A DNA stretch of 42,162 nucleotides, from assembly GCA_030699455.1 (NCBI GenBank), contig JAUYMN010000001.1:1-42162 (forward strand), in the 5' to 3' direction. The stretch comes from Nanobdellota archaeon (GTDB lineage: Archaea; Nanobdellota; Nanobdellia; SCGC-AAA011-G17; UBA489). How positions within the stretch are numbered: the stretch's first letter is position 1; the number at the start of each line of letters is the position of its first letter. Positions 16,706 to 27,525 of the stretch are shown here, piece by piece. The translations under genes and the position numbers were made by a program. A model generated the notes under the pieces. The model did no database searches, had not been told where the DNA came from, and saw only the letters and a list, made by a program, of their open reading frames with translations.

Positions 16706-17542
16706 ATGGGAGAATTATTTTTTGAAGAAAGAAACATTGTAGTTCCCGGAGATAAGCTGGCCATGGGGATGGATTATTTACCAGCCGGTGGAGCATTTAG
16801 GGACGGGGAATGCATAAGATCCAAGGTTCTTGGAATATTAGGAATTAATGGGAGAGTCTTAAAGGTTATTCCACTTAAGTCACAATATAGACCAAGGCCA
16901 AATGACATGGTTATTGGAAAGATAACAGACATGACAAATTCAGTATGGTTTGCAAAAATAGACAGTTTTAGAGATGGTGTTCTTACAGTAAGAGAAGTTC
17001 CGGAATACATAGGGGATGGGGATGACCTTTCCCAGTACTACAATTTCGGAGACTATGTTCTTGCAAAAGTTTTGAATGTTAATTCAACAAATGCAGGACT
17101 TACGATGAAAGGACCAGGATTAAGAAAGCTTAGTGGTGGAAGAATTATAGAAGTCAATTCTGCAAAAGTTCCAAGAGTCATAGGAAAAGCAGGAAGCATG
17201 ATAAGCGCAATTAAAGAAAAAACAGGTTGCAGAGTTATTGTCGGTCAGAATGGCCTTGTGTGGATACAGGGAGAGCCTGAACATGAATTTGTAGCTGTTG
17301 AAGCAATAAAGTTAATTAATGAAAAAGGTCATCTTCAAGGATTGACTGAACTTGTAAGCGAATTTATCGATAAGAAAATGAAGAATGTTTCCAAAAAAGA
17401 AACAGAAGAAAAGCCGAAAGTTGAAGAAAAGCAGGTTACCCAAGAAAAAAAATCTGATAAGGACGATGAAGAAGAACAGCCAAAAAGAAGGGCTGTCGGC
17501 AGAAAGGCAAGCAAGAAAGTTGCCAAAAGGAGTAAAAAATGA
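16706..17542 (+). CDS. rrp4: Exosome RNA-binding protein Rrp4
   Basis: VVPGDKLAMGMDYLPAGGAFRDG...S1 domain...PRVIGKAGSMISAIKEKTGCRVIVGQNGLVWIQG (KH); K/E-rich tail. Confidence 0.95.
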   Translation: MGELFFEERNIVVPGDKLAMGMDYLPAGGAFRDGECIRSKVLGILGINGRVLKVIPLKSQYRPRPNDMVIGKITDMTNSVWFAKIDSFRDGVLTVREVPEYIGDGDDLSQYYNFGDYVLAKVLNVNSTNAGLTMKGPGLRKLSGGRIIEVNSAKVPRVIGKAGSMISAIKEKTGCRVIVGQNGLVWIQGEPEHEFVAVEAIKLINEKGHLQGLTELVSEFIDKKMKNVSKKETEEKPKVEEKQVTQEKKSDKDDEEEQPKRRAVGRKASKKVAKRSKK

Positions 17543-18231
17543 CAACAAACAAAAGAACTGATGGCAGAAATTTTGACGAATTAAGAAAGATGGAGGCTAA
17601 AGTTGGGGTTGTTAGCAGTGCTAACGGCAGTGCTATGTTCAAGATAGGAAATACAACAGCTATTGCAGTTGTAAGAGGTCCAAAAAAGTTGCATCCTAAG
17701 TTTTTACAAAACCCGGAAACAGGAAGATTGAGATGCTTTTACAACATGGTAAGCTTTTCCGGAAGTGGCGACAGAGTAAGACCTGGTCCAAGCAGAAGAA
17801 CCAAGGAGATTAATTTAGTTATGGAGAACGCATTAGCGCCTGCTATCGATCTTTCAAGATTTCCAGGATCATCTGTTGATGTATTTGTCAATCTAATTCA
17901 GACTGACGCAGGCACAAGATGCGCTGCAATTACTGCAGCCGCCATGGCATTAGCTGACGCCGGATTTGAGATGCGAGATCTTGTTACTGCAGTTGCAGCT
18001 GGGCTTGTTGAAGATCAGGTTTTAGTAGACTTAAATTATGATGAAGACTCACATGAGATGGGAGTTGACATTCCAATTGCAATGATGCCCAATGAAGATA
18101 AAATAACTCTTTTGCAACTTGATGGAAGAGTTAAGAAAGAAAAATTAAATGAAGCTATTGAGCTTGCAAGATCTGCTTGCAAAAAAATATACAAAGTTCA
18201 GAGAGCTGCTTTAGTTGAGAGGTATGAATAA
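17539..18231 (+). CDS. rrp41: Exosome exoribonuclease Rrp41
   Basis: RTDGRNFDELRKMEAKVGVV...GNTTAIAVVRGPKKLHPKF...GSSVDVFVNLIQTDAGTRCAAITAAAMALADAG. Confidence 0.96.
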   Translation: MTTNKRTDGRNFDELRKMEAKVGVVSSANGSAMFKIGNTTAIAVVRGPKKLHPKFLQNPETGRLRCFYNMVSFSGSGDRVRPGPSRRTKEINLVMENALAPAIDLSRFPGSSVDVFVNLIQTDAGTRCAAITAAAMALADAGFEMRDLVTAVAAGLVEDQVLVDLNYDEDSHEMGVDIPIAMMPNEDKITLLQLDGRVKKEKLNEAIELARSACKKIYKVQRAALVERYE

Positions 18232-18232
18232 A

Positions 18233-19015
18233 ATGGCAAAGATAATTAGAGAACATATACACACTCTTTTAGAAAAAGGAATGAGACAGGACAAAAGAGG
18301 ATTGCTTGAATTCAGGAAAGACATATCTGTTGAATACGGAATTTCGCCAAAAAGTGCAGAAGGTTCTGCACGTGTAAGAATAGGCGAGACTGAAGTTGTT
18401 GCAGGAATCAAAATGGCTATTGCCGAACCATACCCAGATCAAAAAGACAGGGGAACTATCATGGTAGGCGTTGAATTATCTCCTTTTGCTAACAATAGTT
18501 TTGAATCTGGTCCACCAAGCACAGAATCCATTGAGCTTGCAAGAGTTGTTGACAGGGGAATCAGAGAAAGTGGAGCAATGGATTTCAGAAAGCTTTGCAT
18601 AAAAGAAGGGGAAAAAGTATGGCAGGTGTTTATTGATATCTATCCTATAAATGATGCTGGAAATTTAAGAGATGCCTCTTCACTTGCTGCACTGGCTGCT
18701 TTGAAAGATGCTAAGTTTCCGGAATATGACAAAAAAACTTTTGAGATAGATTACAAGAAACTTACAAGCAAAAATATTTCTCTTGAAGATGAGCCTATAG
18801 AGGTTACTGTTATAAAAATAAAAGATGATTATCTTGTTGATCCATCAGTTGAAGAAGAAGAATGGCTTGATGCAAGGTTAACTGTTGCATTCCTCAAGGA
18901 TGGGGATATTTGTGCAATGCAAAAAGGCGGAAACGGTATGCTATCAACTGAAGATATAAACAAGATGATTGATATCGCACAGGACAAAGTAATAGTTCTG
19001 AGGAAGGCATTGTAA
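18233..19015 (+). CDS. rrp42: Exosome subunit Rrp42
   Basis: MAKIIREHIHTLLEKGMRQDKRGLLEFR...SARVRIGETEVVAGIKMAIAEPYPD; ATG at 18233 preferred over the track start 18215. Confidence 0.95.
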   Translation: MAKIIREHIHTLLEKGMRQDKRGLLEFRKDISVEYGISPKSAEGSARVRIGETEVVAGIKMAIAEPYPDQKDRGTIMVGVELSPFANNSFESGPPSTESIELARVVDRGIRESGAMDFRKLCIKEGEKVWQVFIDIYPINDAGNLRDASSLAALAALKDAKFPEYDKKTFEIDYKKLTSKNISLEDEPIEVTVIKIKDDYLVDPSVEEEEWLDARLTVAFLKDGDICAMQKGGNGMLSTEDINKMIDIAQDKVIVLRKAL

Positions 19016-19016
19016 A

Positions 19017-19217
19017 ATGAAAGTAACTAAATATGAAAAAGCAAGAATCATAGGTGCGCGTGCTCTGCAAATTGCTATGGGCGCCCCTGTTTTTATCAAG
19101 CTTGACAAGAAAACACTTGAAGATGTAAGGTACAGTTCTGTTGAAATTGCCAAAAGGGAATTTGAAAATAATTTGTTGCCAATATCAATTAAGAGGCCTT
19201 TACCAACAAAGGCCTGA
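19017..19217 (+). CDS. rpo6: RNA polymerase subunit Rpo6 (RpoK)
   Basis: KVTKYEKARIIGARALQIAMGAPVFIKL...VEIAKREFENNLLPISIKRPLP. Confidence 0.95.
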   Translation: MKVTKYEKARIIGARALQIAMGAPVFIKLDKKTLEDVRYSSVEIAKREFENNLLPISIKRPLPTKA

Positions 19218-19361
19218 TTTTTTTATTTTATACTGTTATTTATTTTAAGTTATTGAGTTTTGTATACACTTTATAATGGTTATAAATTTTTTTAAAGGAA
19301 TGCATCACAAGATAAGTATAATGTTCCTATTAATATTAGGGAAAACGGAGGTGGATTAATA

Positions 19362-20033
19362 GTGGCAGGTTTTTTAGGTGAGACAACAACATCAATAATA
19401 AATCCTCTGAGTGCCGTATGGTATTCTCTTGTTGGTCAATTGCCTGGCGTAGTTGCTGCAGTTATAGTCCTGATAGTAGGTGGATTTGTTGCTGTGATAC
19501 TCGGGCATGCTTTAAGAGTTGTTTTAGAGAAACTTAAAGTTGATGATTATGTTAAAAAAGCTAGACTCACCAAAACAATAGGACACACGCACGTGCCAGC
19601 AGTGGCAGGTGAGCTTTTCAAGTGGTACATTATAATCCTGTTCTTACAGCAGGCAGTTGCCCTCATTAATTTGGGAACTTTATCTATGCTGTTAGGTCAG
19701 TTTGTTACTTGGTTACCAAATGTTATTGTAGCTGCAGTTATTTTGCTATTTGGTTTAGCAGTGGCAAATTATGTGTACTACAAGATTTGGGAGCACACCA
19801 AACAGAGAGGTGTTAAGGCGAGTGCTGGAATAATAAAGGTAGTCATTATCTTTATGGTTTTGGTTATGGCTTTGAAGCAGATAGGTGTAGATGTTGGAAT
19901 ACTTGAACATACATTCCTATTGATAGTTGGTGCTTTAGCTATTGGAATTGCTTTAGCTCTTGGAATTGGTCTTGGTTTAGGATTAAGAAAAGAGTCTGAA
20001 AATATAATTAAGGGCATAAAGAAAAACTTCTAA
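19362..20033 (+). CDS. Multi-TM protein with conserved TM helix repeats (MscS-like/CmpX-like), GTG start
   Basis: Several hydrophobic helices with a duplicated pattern (LPGVVAAVIVLIVGGFVAVILG / LPNVIVAAVILLFGLAVANYV) and glycine-rich C-terminal helix; GGAGGTGG upstream. Confidence 0.7.
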   Translation: MAGFLGETTTSIINPLSAVWYSLVGQLPGVVAAVIVLIVGGFVAVILGHALRVVLEKLKVDDYVKKARLTKTIGHTHVPAVAGELFKWYIIILFLQQAVALINLGTLSMLLGQFVTWLPNVIVAAVILLFGLAVANYVYYKIWEHTKQRGVKASAGIIKVVIIFMVLVMALKQIGVDVGILEHTFLLIVGALAIGIALALGIGLGLGLRKESENIIKGIKKNF

Positions 20034-20106
20034 GTTTTTCTCCCTTTATTTCTTTTTTTTTATATGTGGATAGTTTTTTATACTAAAAGATGGATTTTTA
20101 GGTTTG

Positions 20107-21102
20107 ATGAAAAGAGGACAATCAGCTTTTGAATTTTTAATAACTTATGGATGGGTTTTTGTGATTGGCTTGACAACTGTATTTTATTTGAGTTCTTTTG
20201 GGTTTCTTGGCGGAGAAAAATTTTTGCCGGATGTTTGCAGTATTGATTCTGGTTTTTTATGTCAAGAAAGCGTTCTTTATACTTATGATGATGTTGGTAA
20301 TAATCCTTTGTATGAAGGTGCTGGATTAATAGGATTGAATATTCAAAATAAGAATTCTAAAAAAGTTGAGCATGCTTATTTAGTGATTGATCCTGAAGAT
20401 AGTTATTGCGGGGGATACTTTGGAATTATTGCTTCTCCGCTTACTGATCGTGTAAATGGCCCTATGGAAGTTGGAGAATCAAGGCTTGTTAAATTTCAAT
20501 GGTTAGATAAACTATGCGGACCAGGACCAACTTTTGATTGTAGTGCCTCTGGTGGAGGCGATTGTCTTCAAGCCCATAATATTTGTTCAAATAGGGCAGG
20601 AGATTGTGTTGAGGAAAATTTAGGAGAGGGAGATTGGTATTGTGAGGATTATAATACAGGTTGTCCTCCGGGGGATTGTGAAAATTTACAGGGATATGTT
20701 TGTGTGGAGAACCCAGAGGAAATACCTATTAAACGAGGAGATAAGTGTTATATATTCCCATCCATTTCAACAATGAATTACATACCATGTACTTGTGCTG
20801 ATAAACTAACATATTGTGATGATATTGAAACTACTTTTAACTGCTGTGATTCTACTTTTGCGTTTGGGACTAATGAAGTTTTGAGTCCTAACTATCAAGA
20901 AGATTTGTTAACTTATGGACAAGGGTTTTGCCCGGGATATACTATTGGTAATGACAATATTTGTGATGGTGAGCCAATGAATGAAATTGATTATTACACT
21001 GTAGATTTTAGCATAATCTACAAATATACAGATTCTGATTTATTCCATAAAACACAGGGATATTTTAAGCTGAAGAATTCTGGACCCATCAGCAACATAT
21101 AA
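20107..21102 (+). CDS. Cysteine-rich class III signal peptide pilin-like protein
   Basis: MKRGQSAFEFLITYGW...GGEKFLPDVCSIDSGFLC; many Cys in the C-terminal half. Confidence 0.8.
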   Translation: MKRGQSAFEFLITYGWVFVIGLTTVFYLSSFGFLGGEKFLPDVCSIDSGFLCQESVLYTYDDVGNNPLYEGAGLIGLNIQNKNSKKVEHAYLVIDPEDSYCGGYFGIIASPLTDRVNGPMEVGESRLVKFQWLDKLCGPGPTFDCSASGGGDCLQAHNICSNRAGDCVEENLGEGDWYCEDYNTGCPPGDCENLQGYVCVENPEEIPIKRGDKCYIFPSISTMNYIPCTCADKLTYCDDIETTFNCCDSTFAFGTNEVLSPNYQEDLLTYGQGFCPGYTIGNDNICDGEPMNEIDYYTVDFSIIYKYTDSDLFHKTQGYFKLKNSGPISNI

Positions 21103-21146
21103 GGGCATTTAGTTAAATTTATAAATGGTTTTCTTGGTATCTTGGC

Positions 21147-21938
21147 ATGGCAGATGCAAAAACTGTAAAAAAAGTAGTCAAAAAGGCTGTTAAGGAGGCC
21201 AAACCTGAAATTATTGAAAAGATTGCTCCAGAACAAGATATAGTCGTAGAAAATGTTCAAGATGATTCTAATTTGATGGTGCCATTAGATAGCTATCTTA
21301 AAGCAGGTCTGCATATCGGAACAAAATTCAGAACAAAATATATGGATAAATTTATTTATAAGGTCAGATCTGACGGTCTTACTGTTTTAAATGTTCAGGC
21401 TATAGATGAAAGGATTAGATGTGTTGCAGAATTTATTTCAAGATACGATCCCGATGATGTTGTTGTTGTTGGCAAAAGAGAAAATGGCTGGAGAGCTATT
21501 AAGTTATTTGCAAAAATGACAGGCATAAAAGCGTATGCTGGGAGATATCATCCAGGAATATTGACAAATCCTTACCTTGAAGACTTCAGAGAGGCAAAAT
21601 TAGTTATTGTTGCTGATCCATGGCCGGATAAAGATGCGTTGAAAGATGCAGTTAAAGTTGGTGCAGTCACTGTTGCCTTGTGTGATACAAATAATGACAG
21701 CACTTATGTTGATTTGGTTTTGCCATGCAATAACAAGGGAAGAAAAAGTCTAGGTTTAATCTTCTGGATATTGGCAAGAGAATATACAAAAAACAAGGGT
21801 ATACAAGTTGAAAAAGAATATTCATTAGATGATTTCATGGGTGAGAGTGAAGAAGCTCAGGAAAGTATTAAGCCTAAAAAAAGAGCAGGTTCTCCAGACA
21901 GGACAAGAAGCTTTGATAGAAAGCCTAATAGAAGATAG
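21147..21938 (+). CDS. rpsB: Ribosomal protein uS2
   Basis: LKAGLHIGTKFRTKYMDKFIYKVRSDGLTVLNVQAIDERIR...ADPWPDKDALKDAVKVGAVTVALCDTNN. Confidence 0.96.
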   Translation: MADAKTVKKVVKKAVKEAKPEIIEKIAPEQDIVVENVQDDSNLMVPLDSYLKAGLHIGTKFRTKYMDKFIYKVRSDGLTVLNVQAIDERIRCVAEFISRYDPDDVVVVGKRENGWRAIKLFAKMTGIKAYAGRYHPGILTNPYLEDFREAKLVIVADPWPDKDALKDAVKVGAVTVALCDTNNDSTYVDLVLPCNNKGRKSLGLIFWILAREYTKNKGIQVEKEYSLDDFMGESEEAQESIKPKKRAGSPDRTRSFDRKPNRR

Positions 21939-22496
21939 TTACTTTGGTATTTCAACAGTTTCTATTGAATGTGTGAACAAATATTTTGAGATTTCCGCAG
22001 GTAATGATCTTTGATTCACCAATACCATTGTCTTCGTCATTTTCCCTTCCATCCTTTTTGAAAGATAATCTATGAATCTTTTTGTTTTCAAAACTCCGTA
22101 ATGTGGTATTATTGAATGGAAATCTGAAATTATTAGCGTCTTTGGTCCTAAGCCTAATTTGTTCATAGTATCTTCTATTGCGTCATGTATTTCTGATAAG
22201 CTTGTTTTTTGCAGATAAACAGTATTTTTATGTTCCAGTGGCGAGCCGATATGCTTTGAAAGGATATCAATGTAATGGATATTATTTAAATTAAATCCGT
22301 GCTGGCTCAGCAAAAAATTGGTTCCCGTTGCAGTTCTTTTGAAAGGAACGATTACTGTTGGATTTTCCGCATAGTTTAGAATTTCGTACGGATGAAATTG
22401 ATTGCGTGCATCTATTTTAAATGTAAAAAGACCTTTAGGAGAATGTGCAATTTCTGCCAGCTTATTTTCAGGAATTATCTTTGCCAAATTTATCAC
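21939..22496 (-). CDS. Unknown protein, possibly a degenerate RecA/KaiC-like fold
   Basis: GTNFLLSQHGFNLNNIHYID...LGPKTLIISDFHSIIPHYG...YLSKRMEGKMTKTMVLVNQ; no Walker A seen; GTG start overlaps upstream stop (GTGA). Confidence 0.5.
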   Translation of the reverse strand: MINLAKIIPENKLAEIAHSPKGLFTFKIDARNQFHPYEILNYAENPTVIVPFKRTATGTNFLLSQHGFNLNNIHYIDILSKHIGSPLEHKNTVYLQKTSLSEIHDAIEDTMNKLGLGPKTLIISDFHSIIPHYGVLKTKRFIDYLSKRMEGKMTKTMVLVNQRSLPAEISKYLFTHSIETVEIPK

Positions 22497-22759
22497 CTAT
22501 CTGCGAATATTTCTTTTGTTTCCTCAATATTTGTTTGTATGATTTCTGAAGCCTTGCCTATACTTATTCTTTTTTGTGTGTAAAGTTCATAAGCTATTGC
22601 TATTCTTAAATTTTTTTTGTTTTCCAAAGTATATCTTATTGTATCTCTCAGGAATTCCGATAAGCTGTCATAATACCCTATCTGTTGTGCAGCTTCAAGT
22701 AGGAGTTTTAATTCCGAAGGCACAGTAAAGGTAAAAATGCTTGATTTTTTATTATTCAT
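22493..22759 (-). CDS. RHH-like DNA-binding protein with UPF0175-like C-terminus
   Basis: FTFTVPSELKLLLEAAQQIGYYDSLSEFLRDTIRYTL + RIAIAYELYTQKRISIGKASEIIQTNIEETKEIF. Confidence 0.7.
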   Translation of the reverse strand: MNNKKSSIFTFTVPSELKLLLEAAQQIGYYDSLSEFLRDTIRYTLENKKNLRIAIAYELYTQKRISIGKASEIIQTNIEETKEIFADR

Positions 22760-22763
22760 CTAA

Positions 22764-22781
22764 ATATTATTGTGATAATAT
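22764..22781. promoter_or_regulatory. Inverted-repeat operator ATATTAT-TGTG-ATAATAT
   Basis: Perfect 7-bp arms between the RHH start codon and its minus-strand TATA box (GAAATATTTATATATG). Confidence 0.55.
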
Positions 22782-22950
22782 CATATATAAATATTTCTTT
22801 TTTACTGGATTAAAATTTAATTTTATTTTTCTTAAAAAATGATAGTACACGGGCTGTAATACCATAATTTTGATGTTTGGGGGGTAGAAAGGTTTTTATA
22901 ACTGAAGACCCTTGTATTATTAGATTATTTGGCTTATTTACCTATTCTAA

Positions 22951-24945
<1,995 letters not shown>

Positions 24946-24946
24946 A

Positions 24947-27469
24947 ATGGCTGGAACTGTACAAACACGATTAGTTGAAGATGAAATGAAGGAAAATTAT
25001 GTAGATTATTCTATGTCTGTTATAACTTCGAGAGCCCTGCCAGATGTCAGAGACGGGTTAAAACCAGTTCATAGAAGAATTTTGTATTCAATGCACCAAA
25101 TGGGACTGACTAACAACAAAGCGTTTAAGAAAAGCGCAAGAATTGTTGGAGATGTTTTAGGTAAATATCATCCTCATGGAGATACTGCTATTTATGATGC
25201 ACTTGTGCGTATGGCACAGAATTTTAGCCTGAGATATCCTTTGGTTGATGGCCATGGCAACTTTGGCAATGTTGACGGCGATGGTGCTGCTCACCAGCGT
25301 TATACTGAAGCTAGACTGAAAAAAATAGCCGGAGAAATTTTAAAGGATATAAACAAGGAGACTGTAGATTACAGGCCTAATTATGACGGTTCTGATGAAG
25401 AGCCAACAGTACTGCCTGCAATTTTGCCTAACCTCCTATTGAATGGAAGCACTGGGATTGCAGTTGGAATGGCAACCAATATCCCGCCACATAATATTGT
25501 TGAAGTTATTGATGGAATTATTGCATATATAAAAAATAATCAGATTAGCTTTGAAGAATTAATGCAGTACATTAAAGCCCCTGATTTTCCCACTGGGGGG
25601 ATTATATGTGGCACCTCTGGAGTCAAGATGGCCTATCGTTCCGGAAAAGGAAAAGTTGTTGTTAAATCAAAAGTTAATATTGAAGGAAACAGAATAACTG
25701 TTACTGAAATACCATATATGGTAAACAAGGCTAATCTTATTGAGAATATTGCAAATCTTGTAAAAGTTGGCGTGCTATCTGACATATCTGATTTAAGGGA
25801 CGAGAGTGACAGAAAAGGAATGGGCATTGTCATTGAACTAAAGAAAAATGCCGATCCAGAATTAGTCCTTAATCTTTTGTATAAACATACCGCTCTAAAA
25901 GTAAGTATGGGAATTAACCTGCTTGCTTTGAATGAAGGCAGGCCTGCCGTGATGAATCTTAAGGAGATAATAAAGCATTATGTTGCCCACAGGAATGAGG
26001 TTGTTACAAGAAGAACTAAGTTTGACTTGAAAAAGTCTGAAGAAAGAGAGCATATCTTAAGCGGATTGAAAATTGCCTTGGAAAATGTTGATCCTGTTAT
26101 TAAGTTGATTAAGGAAGCAGTAAATGTTGAAACTGCAAGGAATGGACTAATGCATAATTATCAGCTGACTGAAATTCAGGCAAATTCTATTTTAGATTTG
26201 AAATTGCAGAAATTAACCTCAATGGAGACTGAAAAATTAATGAGGGAACGGGATGAAATGCTCAGGCTCATTGGGGAATACAAATCAATACTAGCATCAA
26301 ATGAAAAAATATATGGCATTATCATCAATGAACTTGAGGAACTAAAAAGAACCTATGGTGATGGAAGAAGAACTATGATAGGCGAAGAAGAAGGCGAGGT
26401 TGAAATAGAAGACTTGATTAAGGAAGACAAGATTGTCGTAAATATCACTAATTCAGGATACATTAAACAAATGCCTTTGGAAGTATACAAGGTCCAAAAA
26501 AGAGGTGGAAAAGGAATTCAGGGCACTAAGCTGAAAGATGAGGATTTTGTAAACAATATTTTTGTTACATCGAACCTGAATTCACTGCTATTCTTTAGCA
26601 ATAAAGGAAAGGTGTACTGGCTGAAGGCTTATCAATTGCCAATTGGAAGTAGGTATTCTAAGGGGAAAGCGATTGTTAACATGCTAAGATTAGAGCAAGA
26701 TGAAATGATTAACACAATACTGCCTGTTGATAAATTTGAGGATGGCAAATCCCTGATGTTCTGCACAAAAAAGGGTGTTTTGAAAAAAACCAGCCTTAAA
26801 GATTTTTCAAATCCAAGAAAAGGCGGAATAAGGTCAATCGGCCTAAGGGAAGGGGATGAGGTTGTTGGCGTTAAATTGGCAAATGAGAATGATAATCTTA
26901 TTATAGCAACAAAAAATGGAAATGCAGTTAAGTTTAACGAAAAAGATGTAAGAGTTATGGGAAGGACTGCGTCGGGTGTCAGAGGCGTGAGTTTGCGCAG
27001 CGATGATTCTGTTGTTGGTATTGGAAATTGCAATGAAGGCTTGGGCTTGTTTACCATAACTGAAAATGGTTATGGAAAGAGAACATTGCTGGATGCTTAC
27101 AGATTAATTAGAAGGGGTGGAAAAGGTGTTAGAAACATAATTACAAGCGAAAGAAATGGAAAAGTTGTAGATACCTCTGTTGTTTATGATAATGACGAGC
27201 TGATATTAATGAGTGAAAAAGGCGTTGTTATAAGGATGCTTGCTAAAGACATTGGGTGTATCGGAAGAAACACACAGGGTGTAAGAATTATGAGATTACT
27301 TTCTGGAGACAGGGTAGTCAGTGTTGCTAAAATTGCAGGTGAAAAAGAAAAGGTTTTCATTGAAGAAAGTAAAAAAATAGATAGTGCTAACGAAGTTGTT
27401 AATGAAGATATATTGGATAATAATCTCACTGAAGAAAATAATGAAAAAATTCCTGAAGATGATACTTAG
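24947..27469 (+). CDS. gyrA: DNA gyrase subunit A
   Basis: [34 protein letters not shown]...[34 protein letters not shown]; GyrA-box QKRGGKG in the C-terminal domain. Confidence 0.97.
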   Translation: MAGTVQTRLVEDEMKENYVDYSMSVITSRALPDVRDGLKPVHRRILYSMHQMGLTNNKAFKKSARIVGDVLGKYHPHGDTAIYDALVRMAQNFSLRYPLVDGHGNFGNVDGDGAAHQRYTEARLKKIAGEILKDINKETVDYRPNYDGSDEEPTVLPAILPNLLLNGSTGIAVGMATNIPPHNIVEVIDGIIAYIKNNQISFEELMQYIKAPDFPTGGIICGTSGVKMAYRSGKGKVVVKSKVNIEGNRITVTEIPYMVNKANLIENIANLVKVGVLSDISDLRDESDRKGMGIVIELKKNADPELVLNLLYKHTALKVSMGINLLALNEGRPAVMNLKEIIKHYVAHRNEVVTRRTKFDLKKSEEREHILSGLKIALENVDPVIKLIKEAVNVETARNGLMHNYQLTEIQANSILDLKLQKLTSMETEKLMRERDEMLRLIGEYKSILASNEKIYGIIINELEELKRTYGDGRRTMIGEEEGEVEIEDLIKEDKIVVNITNSGYIKQMPLEVYKVQKRGGKGIQGTKLKDEDFVNNIFVTSNLNSLLFFSNKGKVYWLKAYQLPIGSRYSKGKAIVNMLRLEQDEMINTILPVDKFEDGKSLMFCTKKGVLKKTSLKDFSNPRKGGIRSIGLREGDEVVGVKLANENDNLIIATKNGNAVKFNEKDVRVMGRTASGVRGVSLRSDDSVVGIGNCNEGLGLFTITENGYGKRTLLDAYRLIRRGGKGVRNIITSERNGKVVDTSVVYDNDELILMSEKGVVIRMLAKDIGCIGRNTQGVRIMRLLSGDRVVSVAKIAGEKEKVFIEESKKIDSANEVVNEDILDNNLTEENNEKIPEDDT

Positions 27470-27525
27470 ATAGTGATATTAATTTAATAGTTTATACTAA
27501 TTAAAAAAATCTCAATTCAACAAAG

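Noticed and set aside
26632-27057. 141-aa ORF antisense to gyrA
   Set aside because: Shadow of a strongly conserved gyrA reading frame.
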